Positions 14,611 to 23,364 are shown, counted from the first letter of the stretch. The stretch: 64,000 nt of DNA from UBA6107 sp964459385 (GCA_964459385.1 CAYWLG010000001.1:248001-312000), one strand, 5' to 3'. The notes: generated from the letters alone by a model not told the origin. Translations and numbers: made by a program.

Positions 14611-16454
14611 TTGATATCTCCAGAGAACAAAGGTACGATGGTGCTTTCGAAGGTTGCACTGTCCATATTATAAAGGGTTTGATAGAAAGTCTGCGCCTCA
14701 GATTTAATATCGAGGGTGGGGAACAGGTCGGGGTGAAGTTTGCCGGCCATCCAGGTCAGGCCCAGAATCCAGCGTGTATCCGATTGATCCCAACTGTAAA
14801 CGTCAGAAGCGAACCCGTAAAGTTTTCCATCCTTGACGGCTTTCAGTTCAGACCACTGCGGGTCGGCTTTGAGAGAAGCCACCACGTCATTGACCGGGCT
14901 GAAGTAAGAGACCAGGAAGATCACATCGGGGTTCCAGGAGGCGATCTGCTCAACAGTCACAGTGGTCCAACTCTTCCCCAGTTCGCTATCCTTCCAAACG
15001 GGGTCACCACCGGCGTCGATCACCTGAGTGGTTTGAATCCAGCTCAGAGGCGGGACGTTGAACGAAACTGCATCGCCCTTGTTGTTGTAGTAGACCACGA
15101 GCACGGAGGGCTTTTGATCGTCGCTCAAAGAGGCGGTCTCTTTTGTGATGGCCTCGGTCTTGTCGCTGAAGTATTTCGAAAGTTCGGCAGCGCGGTCGGG
15201 GTTGCCAAAGATCTGCCCGAGGGTGGCCAGGTCACGGGTATATTGTTCGGGAGTCTCAAAATCGAGGTAAACCACGGGGATGCCCAGCGCTTCGAGCGGG
15301 CCGCCCAGAGTCTGCTGGTTGCTCGATTTCATGATGACGAGATCCGGGCCGGCAGCGGCGATCTGTTCGGCACCTACGGTATCACCGGTGAGGGTGATCT
15401 TGGCAGCAGCGTTCGGGTCGATCATCGAAACAAAGTTGCCATTGCCCTGAACCGGTGAACCCATGGCAACGATCTTTTGACCGGCTTCAGGGAACATGTA
15501 AATGGCATCGGCGATCATAAAGAGGGCCTTGCCAACCACTACCACATGGTCAGGCGACTTGGAGAAGAGAACGGTGCGGCCCAGTGCGTCGGTGACGGTG
15601 AAGCTGTTGGCAGCCGGGAAGAAGTTGTATTTGTTCAGAATGGCCTGGCCATCTTCAGACATGACCATTTCGACGAAAGCGTTGGCAACATCGGGGTTGG
15701 CGCTGTTGGCCACCGGGGCGATCGGGTAGGTTGCGATGGAGTTAAGCGTGTCGGGAATGGTGAGCTTGCCTACTTTGTCGGCGAAATCGCCGGAGATGTC
15801 ACTCACGTAAACGATACCGGCATCTGCTTCGCCAAGAGAAACCTTGGTCAGCACTGCTTTGACGTTATCTTCGTAAGAGACCACGTTCTTCAAGAAATCT
15901 TCTTTGTAGGTCTCGCCGAGGGTGGCGTCTTTTGAAGCATTTTCCAGGAAGGTGATCGAATATTTGCCAACCGGAACATCTTCAGAGGCCAGATCGATCT
16001 TGATGCCGGGTTTGACCAGGTCGGCAAGCGTGGCGATCTGAGCCGGGTTGTCTTTGGGATAAATGACAACCAGCTTGTTCATGGCGAAGGCTTTGGAGGC
16101 GTCTTTATCTACACGGCCATCGCTGATGGCTGAATCCATATACTTCGTGCTGGCACTGGCGAAAACGTCAGCCGGGGCGCCCTGATCCAGTTGGTCGGCC
16201 AGGGTTTGAGAACCGGCGAAACTGAATTCAACCGTCACGTTGGGGTGAGCGGCTTCGAAGGCAGCGCCGATCTCTTGGAAGGGCTCGGTCAGCGAAGCAG
16301 CGGCCATCACGGTGAGGGTTACCGGTTCGGCGGTAGGTGCCTCGGTTGCAGGTGCTTCGGTAGCCGGGGCGGCGGTGGGTGTGGCCTGTGCTGTGCATGC
16401 GGCGGTAAATAACAGCATGGCCAACAAGAGGATGGATAGAACTTTGTTTCTCAT
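14607..16454 (-). CDS. Lipoprotein fusing a ModA-type domain to a FecB/MolA-type binding domain
   Basis: 615 residues from the ATG at 16454, 6 bases after AAGGAG (the frame extends 5 codons further to a TTG). A lipoprotein signal ends LLFTAAC, followed by a Thr/Ala/Pro/Glu linker to about residue 45. Residues about 45-285 are a ModA-like molybdate-binding domain: VMAAASLTEPF, FAGSQTLADQLDQGAPADVFASA and a typical end (AILNKYNFFPA). Residues about 290-615 are a type III (FecB/BtuF/MolA-like) domain: TVTDALGRTV, GPDLVIMKSS, ASWNPDVIFL. Downstream genes encode the FecCD permease and ATPase; upstream is ModB. One protein thus carries the partner domains for both permease types. Ligands are inferred; molybdate or tungstate is most likely for the first half. 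Confidence 0.88.
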   Translation of the reverse strand: MRNKVLSILLLAMLLFTAACTAQATPTAAPATEAPATEAPTAEPVTLTVMAAASLTEPFQEIGAAFEAAHPNVTVEFSFAGSQTLADQLDQGAPADVFASASTKYMDSAISDGRVDKDASKAFAMNKLVVIYPKDNPAQIATLADLVKPGIKIDLASEDVPVGKYSITFLENASKDATLGETYKEDFLKNVVSYEDNVKAVLTKVSLGEADAGIVYVSDISGDFADKVGKLTIPDTLNSIATYPIAPVANSANPDVANAFVEMVMSEDGQAILNKYNFFPAANSFTVTDALGRTVLFSKSPDHVVVVGKALFMIADAIYMFPEAGQKIVAMGSPVQGNGNFVSMIDPNAAAKITLTGDTVGAEQIAAAGPDLVIMKSSNQQTLGGPLEALGIPVVYLDFETPEQYTRDLATLGQIFGNPDRAAELSKYFSDKTEAITKETASLSDDQKPSVLVVYYNNKGDAVSFNVPPLSWIQTTQVIDAGGDPVWKDSELGKSWTTVTVEQIASWNPDVIFLVSYFSPVNDVVASLKADPQWSELKAVKDGKLYGFASDVYSWDQSDTRWILGLTWMAGKLHPDLFPTLDIKSEAQTFYQTLYNMDSATFESTIVPLFSGDIN

Positions 16455-16528
16455 ACTTTTCTCCTTCAAAATGTTAGAACGAAATTGGCTGAATCAGAAG
16501 TGATTGTTTCTGATTAACGCCAGAGAGC

Positions 16529-17401
16529 TTATATATCCAAACGCATTCTGCGGTTAAGCAGCGCTTTTACAATGATGAGGGTCAAGAACGAGATAGTTAT
16601 CAAAATGATGGAGAGAGTCAACGCAACGTTTAGGTCAATTTCAAACCCGATGTAAATGGCCAGCGGCATGGTCTGGGTCCGGCCGGGGAAGTTCCCTGCA
16701 AAGATGATGGTGGCGCCAAACTCCCCCAGGGCACGGGCCCAGGTCATTACACACCCGCTGATCATTCCCATCCAGGAGAGCGGGAGAACGATATTGCGGA
16801 ATATCTGCCAGCGATTCGCACCGTCGAGCGCGGCGGCCTGCGTCAATTCCTTGTTGATGCCTGAAAAACTGATCATGGCTGCTTTGATGAAGAAAGGCGA
16901 GGCGATAAAGATTTGTGCCATGACGACGGCGATGGTTGTAAAGGGGATGTTGATGCCGAATTGTGACAACCAGCTCGCAAAGATGCCTCTGCGCCCAAAA
17001 GCCATCAGCAGGGCAACGCCGGCTACTGAAGGCGGGAGCACTGTAGGAAGGTCTACCAGCGTGTCTACGATCTGGTAGAGACGGTTTTTCTTGCTGGCCA
17101 ATAAATAGGCCACGGGTGTGCCAAACGCAACCGTGAGAAGGGTTGAAATGGCCGAGGTTCCCAGGCTGAGCGAAATGGCCTTGAGCGCATTTTCTTCCAG
17201 TAAATACTCTCTTATTGAAGAAAAAGGGGTCTTGATAAAGATCGAAAGGATGGGCAGGGCAAAAAACAATAACAGGGGAATAGAGAGCAGCAGGAAAAGC
17301 ACTTCAGAGTCGAATAACTTGCGCCGATTCTCGTTAAAAGCGCCTGCCATTGGGGCAGGGGTCTTTTTTGGCAAAGAGGTGCTTTCCCAGGGATAACTCA
17401 T
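16529..17401 (-). CDS. modB: ModB-type molybdate ABC permease
   Basis: A 290-residue type I importer permease with about six membrane segments after a 25-residue N-terminal extension. The coupling region (AAALDGANRWQIFRNIVLPLS) and the segment RALGEFGATIIFAGNFPG, followed by TQTMPLAIY, are characteristic of ModB/WtpB/TupB-like permeases for molybdate, tungstate or sulfate. Its start overlaps the PadR stop by 4 bases (ATGA), so the two are translationally coupled. The next gene begins 74 bases later with the ModA-FecB fusion. The matching ATPase ModC is absent from the operon. Confidence 0.9.
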   Translation of the reverse strand: MSYPWESTSLPKKTPAPMAGAFNENRRKLFDSEVLFLLLSIPLLLFFALPILSIFIKTPFSSIREYLLEENALKAISLSLGTSAISTLLTVAFGTPVAYLLASKKNRLYQIVDTLVDLPTVLPPSVAGVALLMAFGRRGIFASWLSQFGINIPFTTIAVVMAQIFIASPFFIKAAMISFSGINKELTQAAALDGANRWQIFRNIVLPLSWMGMISGCVMTWARALGEFGATIIFAGNFPGRTQTMPLAIYIGFEIDLNVALTLSIILITISFLTLIIVKALLNRRMRLDI

Positions 17402-18012
17402 TTGGTTTGGTCATTCCTTCCCATGAACTGCAAGTCGCTCACTGGCAAATTCTCTGCACTTGCCTTGGGGCGATGGCTGAGTTCTTTCCTGGCCGCATCC
17501 AGCCATTGGATGGTTGCTTCGATCTGTGCACAGCGATATTCGAAGACGATCCGCTCATAGGCCTGACCCTCCTTCAGCTTGAGCAGACTGTTCTGCGATT
17601 CATGCAGCCATTCGAAACATTTTTCTTTTTGTGACTCGAACAGTTCGATCACCTCTTCATCGCCGGCCTGAAGGGCAAAATACATCTTGGCCAATAGTTC
17701 CAGTCGGATCTCGCGTCCGTGCTCCACCGGGCTGCGCCGCCAGGCATAAAAGGTCTGTTCCCCCACACTGGTGAGCGAATATTCTTTACGGTTGGGATGA
17801 GAATCCCCCTGAATCATGGAGGAGGCGATCAGCCCTTCTTCTTCCAACCGATCGAGCAGGGCATAAAGCTGGCTTTGCTTAATATGCCAGACCAGAGAGA
17901 TGGCGTCAAATTGACTGATCTTTTTAAAGAGGTCATAGCCGTGAATTGGCTGCTGGTCGATAAAACCCAGCAGAACATATTCAATAGATAAAGGCGACTG
18001 TTGACGAGGCAT
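17398..18012 (-). CDS. PadR-family transcriptional regulator heading the transport operon
   Basis: 204 residues. The N-terminal winged helix (about residues 8-90) shows the PadR pattern: SIEYVLLGFIDQQPIHGYDLFKKI, split by the turn, then QLYALLDRLEEEGLI and KEYSLTSVGEQ. The C-terminal half (about 100-185) is the helical dimerisation domain of the long (Vir) subgroup. PadR proteins usually repress neighbouring genes and respond to small ligands. It is the first gene of the operon and overlaps modB by 4 bases, so it probably regulates molybdate/metal uptake and itself. There is no strong ribosome-binding site. Confidence 0.88.
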   Translation of the reverse strand: MPRQQSPLSIEYVLLGFIDQQPIHGYDLFKKISQFDAISLVWHIKQSQLYALLDRLEEEGLIASSMIQGDSHPNRKEYSLTSVGEQTFYAWRRSPVEHGREIRLELLAKMYFALQAGDEEVIELFESQKEKCFEWLHESQNSLLKLKEGQAYERIVFEYRCAQIEATIQWLDAARKELSHRPKASAENLPVSDLQFMGRNDQTK

Positions 18013-18030
18013 TATTTATTCTCTGTATAT

Positions 18031-18078
18031 TCATTAAATGAGTAAAAAAATAATAACATATTAAGAAATGAAAGTAAA
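18031..18078 (-). promoter_or_regulatory. Promoter of the padR-mod operon with candidate operator
   Basis: On the minus strand TTTACT (18073-18078), a 17-base spacer and TATTAT (18050-18055) form a promoter. Just downstream, near the expected start point, is TCATT-T-AATGA (about 18031-18041), a short inverted repeat that could be bound by the PadR protein. Confidence 0.5.
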
Positions 18079-18128
18079 CAATTTCGAGCAAAAGTTCCAA
18101 ATATCTTAAGATTAATTTCCTAAGAAAT

Positions 18129-18157
18129 TTGAATTAATGAGCATGTTATGATAAAAA
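18129..18157 (+). promoter_or_regulatory. Candidate promoter of the DhaL-like gene
   Basis: TTGAAT (18129-18134), a 17-base spacer and TAAAAA (18152-18157). The ATG at 18190 follows a GAGAGGGAAT site. A 10-bp palindrome ATCTTAAGAT lies just upstream. Confidence 0.4.
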
Positions 18158-18189
18158 TAGTCAAAATTAATTTTTTCGCGAGAGGGAAT

Positions 18190-18879
18190 ATGGCTACAAC
18201 AAATACAAATACTGTCGATTTGATCAATCTTTTTGGTTCGGTTGCCAAAACTTTGACTCAAAACCAAACTGCTTTGAATGAAGCAGATACCTATAACCAC
18301 GACCATGGCGATAACATGGTGCAGATTTTTGATCTCATCACAAAGGCAATGCAAGAGAAGAAAAGCGCCCCTGCCTCAGACCAGTTAGCGCACGCTGCTG
18401 CAGTTTTGGGTACCCAGGCCGGCAGCGGCTCGGCCAAGCTTTACGCTGAAGGCTTAAAAGATGCCGCCGCGCAGTTCACCGGTCAGAAAAGCATTAGTGC
18501 CGAAAACGGCATGCAGTTGGTGCAGACCCTTTTAGGGGCCGCCAACACGCTCACGCAGGGCGCAGCCACCTCTGGTAACGCCTCTGGTGGGGCAGATCTG
18601 CTCGGTTCACTCTTGGGTGGGCTGGCTGGCGCCGCTGGTGGCGAAAGTGCTCAGGCTGGCGAGAATGCTGCCCCATCGATCGATTTGGGCGATATTCTCA
18701 ATGCCGGTGCCGCCTTTATGCAGACCAAACAGTCAGGCGGTTCCAATCTGGACGCCATCGTCAATGCCCTGGTTTCGGGCAGCAAAGTGGGCAATCAGGA
18801 TTACCGCGCGCAATCGGGTACACTGGTGGCCAACACGCTGATGCAGGTCATTTCACAAATGGCCGCGGCCAAGAAATAG
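18190..18879 (+). CDS. DhaL/DAK2-like small alanine-rich protein, function unknown
   Basis: 229 residues from the ATG at 18190, which has a GAGGG site; the frame is open 14 codons further upstream. The protein is all-helical in appearance, rich in Ala/Gly/Gln and lacks a signal peptide. Residues about 35-45 (YNHDHGDNM) resemble the nucleotide/Mg-binding GDGDxGxNM loop of DhaL/DAK2 domains, and a Gly-rich stretch (GGADLLGSLLGG) lies near residue 135. The match is short and the canonical Asp cluster is altered, so kinase or phosphotransfer activity is doubtful. It is a single-gene unit with its own candidate promoter and a strong terminator. Confidence 0.6.
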   Translation: MATTNTNTVDLINLFGSVAKTLTQNQTALNEADTYNHDHGDNMVQIFDLITKAMQEKKSAPASDQLAHAAAVLGTQAGSGSAKLYAEGLKDAAAQFTGQKSISAENGMQLVQTLLGAANTLTQGAATSGNASGGADLLGSLLGGLAGAAGGESAQAGENAAPSIDLGDILNAGAAFMQTKQSGGSNLDAIVNALVSGSKVGNQDYRAQSGTLVANTLMQVISQMAAAKK

Positions 18880-18889
18880 TTTGATCGAG

Positions 18890-18916
18890 GCCCCCCGTGA
18901 ATGCGGGGGGCTTTTT
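18890..18916 (+). terminator. Rho-independent terminator
   Basis: GCCCCCCG (18890-18897) pairs with CGGGGGGC (18904-18911) around TGAATG and is followed by TTTTT. Confidence 0.95.
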
Positions 18917-19019
18917 GCGTTAAAAAGGACTTCTGCAACCGGGATATAATTACGGTAACCGGTTTGCATAAGCCACGCGGATCGATTTGGAAAACAATGG
19001 AGCAAAGGATCCAGAAATC

Positions 19020-21119
19020 ATGGATGAGCCAAGTGTTCTTGATTATGTAAAAGAAAAGCTAAATCCACGCAACTGGGGAAAAACCGAAGCGGAAGAACTT
19101 CCTGTCCCCGGGGAACAAAACCCAGAAGCCTCTGCATCCCACTCGCAGCGTTTTGTTTGGAAACCACTGCTGGCGCTCGCATTCGCACTGGCGGCTCAGT
19201 GGCTGCTGGAACCCAACATTCGCAATGTGACCTTTGCAGTGATCCTTTATGGTTTCGCAGCAGTTTTTACCGTTCTTGCAATTTACGAAAACGAATGGCT
19301 CCTCGCTGAGATTCGCCCTGAGTCTTCTGCTGCAATGGATCTGACGGTCAAGCGTGCACCCTTTTTGATCTCCTTGCCATTGATCTTGCTGACCTTTTTG
19401 GTAATGACCAATAACACCTTTACGTTGTTCAACGTGGTGATCTGGCTCCTGACGATCTTTTTTGTGGTATACGCTTTTTGGATTCCGCAAAGGCAGGTTA
19501 AGTTCAGCGAGATCGTGCAAAGGGTCTCGAATTATCTCAAAAAGCCATTTTTAAATATTCACTTATCTTCCTGGTCGTTGCTGGTGATCGCAGTTTTTCT
19601 TTTGGCGGCCTTTTTTCATCTCTATAAGATCGCGACCGTCCCATTGGATATGACAAGCGATCACGCAGAAAAATTGCTCGATGTGCAGCGCATTTTGAAC
19701 GGACAGTATTCCATTTTCATGCCCACTAACGGCGGGCGTGAAGCGATGCAATTTTATCTGGTAACACTATTAATCAAATGGTTTGGAGCAGGCATTAACA
19801 TGACCACGCTAAAAGTGAGCATGGCCATAATGTTTCTGCTTGGCTTGCCTTTCGTGTACTTGCTGGGTCAAGAAGTGGGCAATCGTTGGACGGGATTGCT
19901 GGCCATGCTGATGGTGGGCATTGCTTCCTGGACGAACATTCTGGAACGTGCCGGCATGCGGCTGGTATTGGTTGCCGTCTTTGTCGCCCCTGTGCTCTAC
20001 TTCTTGTTCAGGGGCTTCCGCCGTTCCAACCGCAACGATTTCGTGTTATCCGGCATCTTTTTGGGCTTAGGCCTTTGGGGGTACACGGCCTATCGCATCA
20101 TGCCTTTAGCGGTGGCGTTGGGCGTTTTGATCTACGTGCTGCACCAACGCGATAAGTCAAAGCGTCAGGAAGGATGGATGGCATTGGGCATCATTGCCAT
20201 GCTGGCGTTCATTTTCTTCCTGCCGGTGCTTCGTTTTGCCATGCAGTACCCCAATGATTTTGGCTACAGGTCTTTGAGCCGCATGACCTCGCTTGAGGTG
20301 AGCATGTCTGCCAATGTCATCGGGGTCTTCTTTTCGAACACTTGGAACGCGCTGATAATGCCGTTTTGGAAGGATGGGTCTACCTGGGTGAACTCGGTCA
20401 CCGATCGCCCGGTGTTGGATGTGGTCACAGCGGCCCTTTATGCCTTGGGAATTGTGGTGCTGGTGGCACGCTGGATCAAGAAACGCAACTGGCAGGATAT
20501 GTTTCTTCTGTTGTCCATCCCCGTGTTGATGCTGCCCTCGATCATGGCGCTGGCCTTTCCGGTCGAAAACCCCTCTACCAGCCGCACCGGGGCCGCCGCC
20601 ATTCCCATCATTCTCATTGCCGTGATTGGGCTGCAAGGGCTGCTTTCAAGCCTCTGGAAGAGAGCTTCGAGCGGTGTGGCCAAAGGGGCAGTGGCCGCAG
20701 TGGCTGCCTTTTTGCTGATCGTGTCGCTTTATCAAAATTATGACCTCGTTTTCAGGCAATACAATACGGCCTACGAGAATTCCACCTGGAACACTTATCA
20801 GATGGGTCAGGTGTGCAAAGATTTTATCGATTCGGTCGGCACACCCGATACTTGCTATGTCTCAGGGCTGGCCTATTGGGCGGATACACGCCTGGTGGCC
20901 ATGACGACCGGCTACCCCGATAAAGACTTTGCACTTTGGCCAGAAAACTACGCCACTGTCAAAGACGATCCGCGTGCCAAGATGTTCCTGGTACGCGCCA
21001 ACCAGACCCAAGACCTTGAAACGTTGCATCAATTATTCCCGACCGGGTTCGAAACGTATCATCAGGGCAATATTCCCGATCACGATTTTGTGGCTTTTAT
21101 GGTGCCCCCTGCAAACTAG
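19020..21119 (+). CDS. GT39/ArnT-like polytopic membrane glycosyltransferase
   Basis: 699 residues from the ATG at 19020, which has AAAGGA upstream; an in-frame TTG at 18987 would add 11 residues. A hydrophilic N-terminus of about 45 residues precedes at least eleven hydrophobic segments. The first large extracytoplasmic loop carries DMTSDHAEKLLD (about residues 208-219), the acidic motif expected of GT-C enzymes of the dolichyl-mannosyltransferase/ArnT class (GT39, PMT_2). It is followed by YSIFMPTNGGREAMQFYL. A C-terminal extracytoplasmic domain of about 110 residues contains two cysteines (QVCKDF and DTCYVS). Such enzymes transfer a sugar from a lipid carrier to protein or lipid; donor and acceptor are unknown. 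deoC follows 35 bases later. Confidence 0.8.
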   Translation: MDEPSVLDYVKEKLNPRNWGKTEAEELPVPGEQNPEASASHSQRFVWKPLLALAFALAAQWLLEPNIRNVTFAVILYGFAAVFTVLAIYENEWLLAEIRPESSAAMDLTVKRAPFLISLPLILLTFLVMTNNTFTLFNVVIWLLTIFFVVYAFWIPQRQVKFSEIVQRVSNYLKKPFLNIHLSSWSLLVIAVFLLAAFFHLYKIATVPLDMTSDHAEKLLDVQRILNGQYSIFMPTNGGREAMQFYLVTLLIKWFGAGINMTTLKVSMAIMFLLGLPFVYLLGQEVGNRWTGLLAMLMVGIASWTNILERAGMRLVLVAVFVAPVLYFLFRGFRRSNRNDFVLSGIFLGLGLWGYTAYRIMPLAVALGVLIYVLHQRDKSKRQEGWMALGIIAMLAFIFFLPVLRFAMQYPNDFGYRSLSRMTSLEVSMSANVIGVFFSNTWNALIMPFWKDGSTWVNSVTDRPVLDVVTAALYALGIVVLVARWIKKRNWQDMFLLLSIPVLMLPSIMALAFPVENPSTSRTGAAAIPIILIAVIGLQGLLSSLWKRASSGVAKGAVAAVAAFLLIVSLYQNYDLVFRQYNTAYENSTWNTYQMGQVCKDFIDSVGTPDTCYVSGLAYWADTRLVAMTTGYPDKDFALWPENYATVKDDPRAKMFLVRANQTQDLETLHQLFPTGFETYHQGNIPDHDFVAFMVPPAN

Positions 21120-21154
21120 AAGAACACTAAATTATCTCTTCAAAGGATAAACGA

Positions 21155-21862
21155 ATGACTACAGTTCAAATGAATCAGGCCGATCTTGAAATGGCTGGCA
21201 AAATTGACCACACCCTGCTGAAACCGGATGCCACCGCAGCAAAGGTCATTACCCTGTGCGATGAGGCAAAAACCTATCATTTTGCTTCTGTTTGTGTGAA
21301 CCCCACCCATGTGGCGTTGTGTGCCAAGCAATTGAAAGGCAGCGAAGTAAAAGTGTGCACGGTGATCGGTTTCCCGCTGGGTGCCACCACGACCGCCACC
21401 AAGGTCTTTGAAGCCCAGAATGCCATCGATAATGGCGCACAGGAAGTGGATATGGTCATCAACATCGGTGCTCTCAAAGGCGGCGACACTGCCACCGTGT
21501 TGGAAGATATCCGTGCCGTGGCGCAAACCGCCCACAAGAACAAGGCTCTTTTGAAAGTGATCATTGAAACCTCGCTTTTAAGCGACGACGAAAAGGTGAC
21601 CGCCTGTAAGCTGGCCAAAGAAGCCGGTGCAGATTTTGTTAAGACATCCACCGGTTTTTCGGGCGGCGGCGCCACCGTGGCAGATGTGGCGCTCATGCGC
21701 AAAACGGTTGGCCCCGAGATGGGGGTCAAAGCTTCTGGCGGCGTGCATAATCGAGCCGAGGCCGATGCTCTGGTCGCTGCCGGTGCCACCCGCATTGGTG
21801 CCAGCGCTGGGGTGGCGATCGTTGGCGGTGGGGAACCCCCCGCCGCTTCAAAAGGCTACTGA
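21155..21862 (+). CDS. deoC: Deoxyribose-phosphate aldolase
   Basis: Cleaves 2-deoxyribose 5-phosphate to glyceraldehyde 3-phosphate and acetaldehyde in deoxynucleoside catabolism. The 235-residue protein has the DERA motifs: IDHTLLKPDAT near residue 17, EVDMVINIGALKGGD near 105 with the catalytic Asp, the Schiff-base Lys in DFVKTSTGF near 165, and a second Lys in GVKASGGV near 195. An AAAGGA site precedes the ATG by 6 bases. The last residues after VAIVGGGEPP extend slightly beyond most homologues. The next gene begins 44 bases later in the same direction, so they may be co-transcribed. Confidence 0.96.
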   Translation: MTTVQMNQADLEMAGKIDHTLLKPDATAAKVITLCDEAKTYHFASVCVNPTHVALCAKQLKGSEVKVCTVIGFPLGATTTATKVFEAQNAIDNGAQEVDMVINIGALKGGDTATVLEDIRAVAQTAHKNKALLKVIIETSLLSDDEKVTACKLAKEAGADFVKTSTGFSGGGATVADVALMRKTVGPEMGVKASGGVHNRAEADALVAAGATRIGASAGVAIVGGGEPPAASKGY

Positions 21863-21906
21863 TCGCCGGGCGAAAAGCCGTTTTTTGCCGGAGATTGTGA
21901 GAAAAT

Positions 21907-22875
21907 GTGACAAAAAAAGTTTTGATGGTTGGCGGGACCGGTTTTCTGGGATATTACGCCACGGGTGAATTGCTTAAACGGGAGTATGAAGTGACGATCC
22001 TGGCCTTGCCGCCTTTGCCGGCTGAGGGCTTGTTCCCGGCCGCAGTGCATATCCAACTGGCCGATCTTAATCGGTTGAGCGATGAAGAAGTGGGCGATCT
22101 CCTGAAAGGGCAGGATGCCGTGGTCTATGCAGCCGGCGCAGATGACCGCCTTACACCCAAAGCTCCCGCCTACCCGTTTTTTTATAAGTACAACGTTGAA
22201 GCGACCAAACGGTTATTGGCAATTGCCAGGCAGGCAGGGGTCAAAAAAGCGGTCATTTTGGGCTCTTATTTCGCCTATTTTGCCCGCCAATGGCCAGAGC
22301 TGGAACTGACCCGGCACCATCCCTACATCCGCAGCCGCGTAGAGCAAGAGGCGGTGGCCATCGAGACAGGCGGCAGTGATATGGAAGTGATGATCCTGGA
22401 ATTGCCCTATATCTTTGGGTCAATGCCGGGGCGCACACCCATCTGGAAACCTTTGATCGATTATATTCGCAGTACCCCTGTCCTCTTTTACACGCGTGGC
22501 GGCACCAATTGCGTGACCGTTGAACAGGTGGGCGCGGCCATTGCAGGCGCGGTCGAGCGCGGAAAGGGCGGCCAGCGTTATCAGATCGGCAGCGAAAACC
22601 TCACCTGGGTGGAGCTGCTCACGCGCTTGAGCCGTTTCACCGGCAAGGAAAAGAAAATCGTCACCTTGCCCAATGGGTTGGTGACGATTGGAACTGCACT
22701 ACTGAAGTTCACTCACTGGCTGCAAGGCAGACAAAGTGGGTTGGACCCCATTCAACTGGTCAAGCTCCAGACCGCGAACACCTTCTTTGACCCAACCGAA
22801 TCTCAACGAGATCTGGGTTATGGCAGCGGCGATCTTGATCTGGCGCTGCAAAAAACAATAGCTGCTTGTAAATAA
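21907..22875 (+). CDS. NAD(P)-dependent epimerase/reductase (extended SDR type)
   Basis: 322 residues from a GTG start. The N-terminal Rossmann motif is VGGTGFLGYY, and AVVYAAGADD (about residue 73) follows the usual strand-4 position. The equivalent of the catalytic YxxxK may be HPYIRSR, which has Arg in place of Lys, or the active site may be lost; this I could not settle. Such proteins bind NAD(P) and act on nucleotide sugars, or serve as NmrA-like sensors. The context (deoC upstream, terminator downstream) gives no clear pathway. Confidence 0.8.
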   Translation: MTKKVLMVGGTGFLGYYATGELLKREYEVTILALPPLPAEGLFPAAVHIQLADLNRLSDEEVGDLLKGQDAVVYAAGADDRLTPKAPAYPFFYKYNVEATKRLLAIARQAGVKKAVILGSYFAYFARQWPELELTRHHPYIRSRVEQEAVAIETGGSDMEVMILELPYIFGSMPGRTPIWKPLIDYIRSTPVLFYTRGGTNCVTVEQVGAAIAGAVERGKGGQRYQIGSENLTWVELLTRLSRFTGKEKKIVTLPNGLVTIGTALLKFTHWLQGRQSGLDPIQLVKLQTANTFFDPTESQRDLGYGSGDLDLALQKTIAACK

Positions 22876-22880
22876 CGGCT

Positions 22881-22914
22881 CTCCCGCAGAAGGAAAAATC
22901 TGCGGGAGTTTTCT
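22881..22914. terminator. Hairpin terminator between convergent genes
   Basis: CTCCCGCAGA (22881-22890) pairs with TCTGCGGGAG (22899-22908), followed on the plus strand by TTTTCTT. The convergent cytochrome gene ends at its edge and may share it. Confidence 0.85.
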
Positions 22915-23291
22915 TACTGGAAGTTGGCAGCCAGGTAATCGACCAATACTTGCTGTTCGTCGGCGTTCAATTGAGCGCCTTTGCTGATCATATTTGAGAC
23001 AATCTTTTGCCAGAAAGCGGCGTCTCCGTGCTGAGAAGCCACCTTGGCCAGGGTGTGGCAGCTTACGCAGCGGGTTTCGAGCAATGTTTTACCGTCGATC
23101 GCAGCGTTTGTATTGGTAGTGGGCGCGCTTGTGCTTTCCACCGTTGCAGAAGCGGCTGCGTTGTCGGCCTGTGGGGCGCTTGTGGTTGAAGCAGGTGGAA
23201 TCGTGTTATCGTTTGTAGTGGGCTGGGCACAACCGGCAAGCAAGATCCCAGCCAGCAGCAAAATTGTTAAGGACAAGAAAAATTTCTTCAT
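22914..23291 (-). CDS. Small c-type cytochrome lipoprotein
   Basis: 125 residues. A lipoprotein signal ends ILLAGC at about residue 21. A Ser/Thr/Ala/Asn-rich linker runs to about residue 65. Then comes a single class I cytochrome c domain with the heme-binding motif CVSCH and a likely distal Met ligand in SNMISKGAQL. It would be anchored outside the cytoplasmic membrane and carry one electron. No oxidase or reductase genes are adjacent, so its partner is unknown. The gene stands alone and converges on the epimerase gene. Confidence 0.9.
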   Translation of the reverse strand: MKKFFLSLTILLLAGILLAGCAQPTTNDNTIPPASTTSAPQADNAAASATVESTSAPTTNTNAAIDGKTLLETRCVSCHTLAKVASQHGDAAFWQKIVSNMISKGAQLNADEQQVLVDYLAANFQ

Positions 23292-23364
23292 GTTTTACTC
23301 CTGAATCACTCAGATGTATTATTTTACATCAATGCGGTTCAAAAACGGGAGCGAAAGCACTTTG

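Noticed and set aside
14433..15458. A 341-codon plus-strand open frame over the ModA-FecB fusion gene
   Set aside because: It is antisense to clear binding-protein motifs and shows no start signal or domain.
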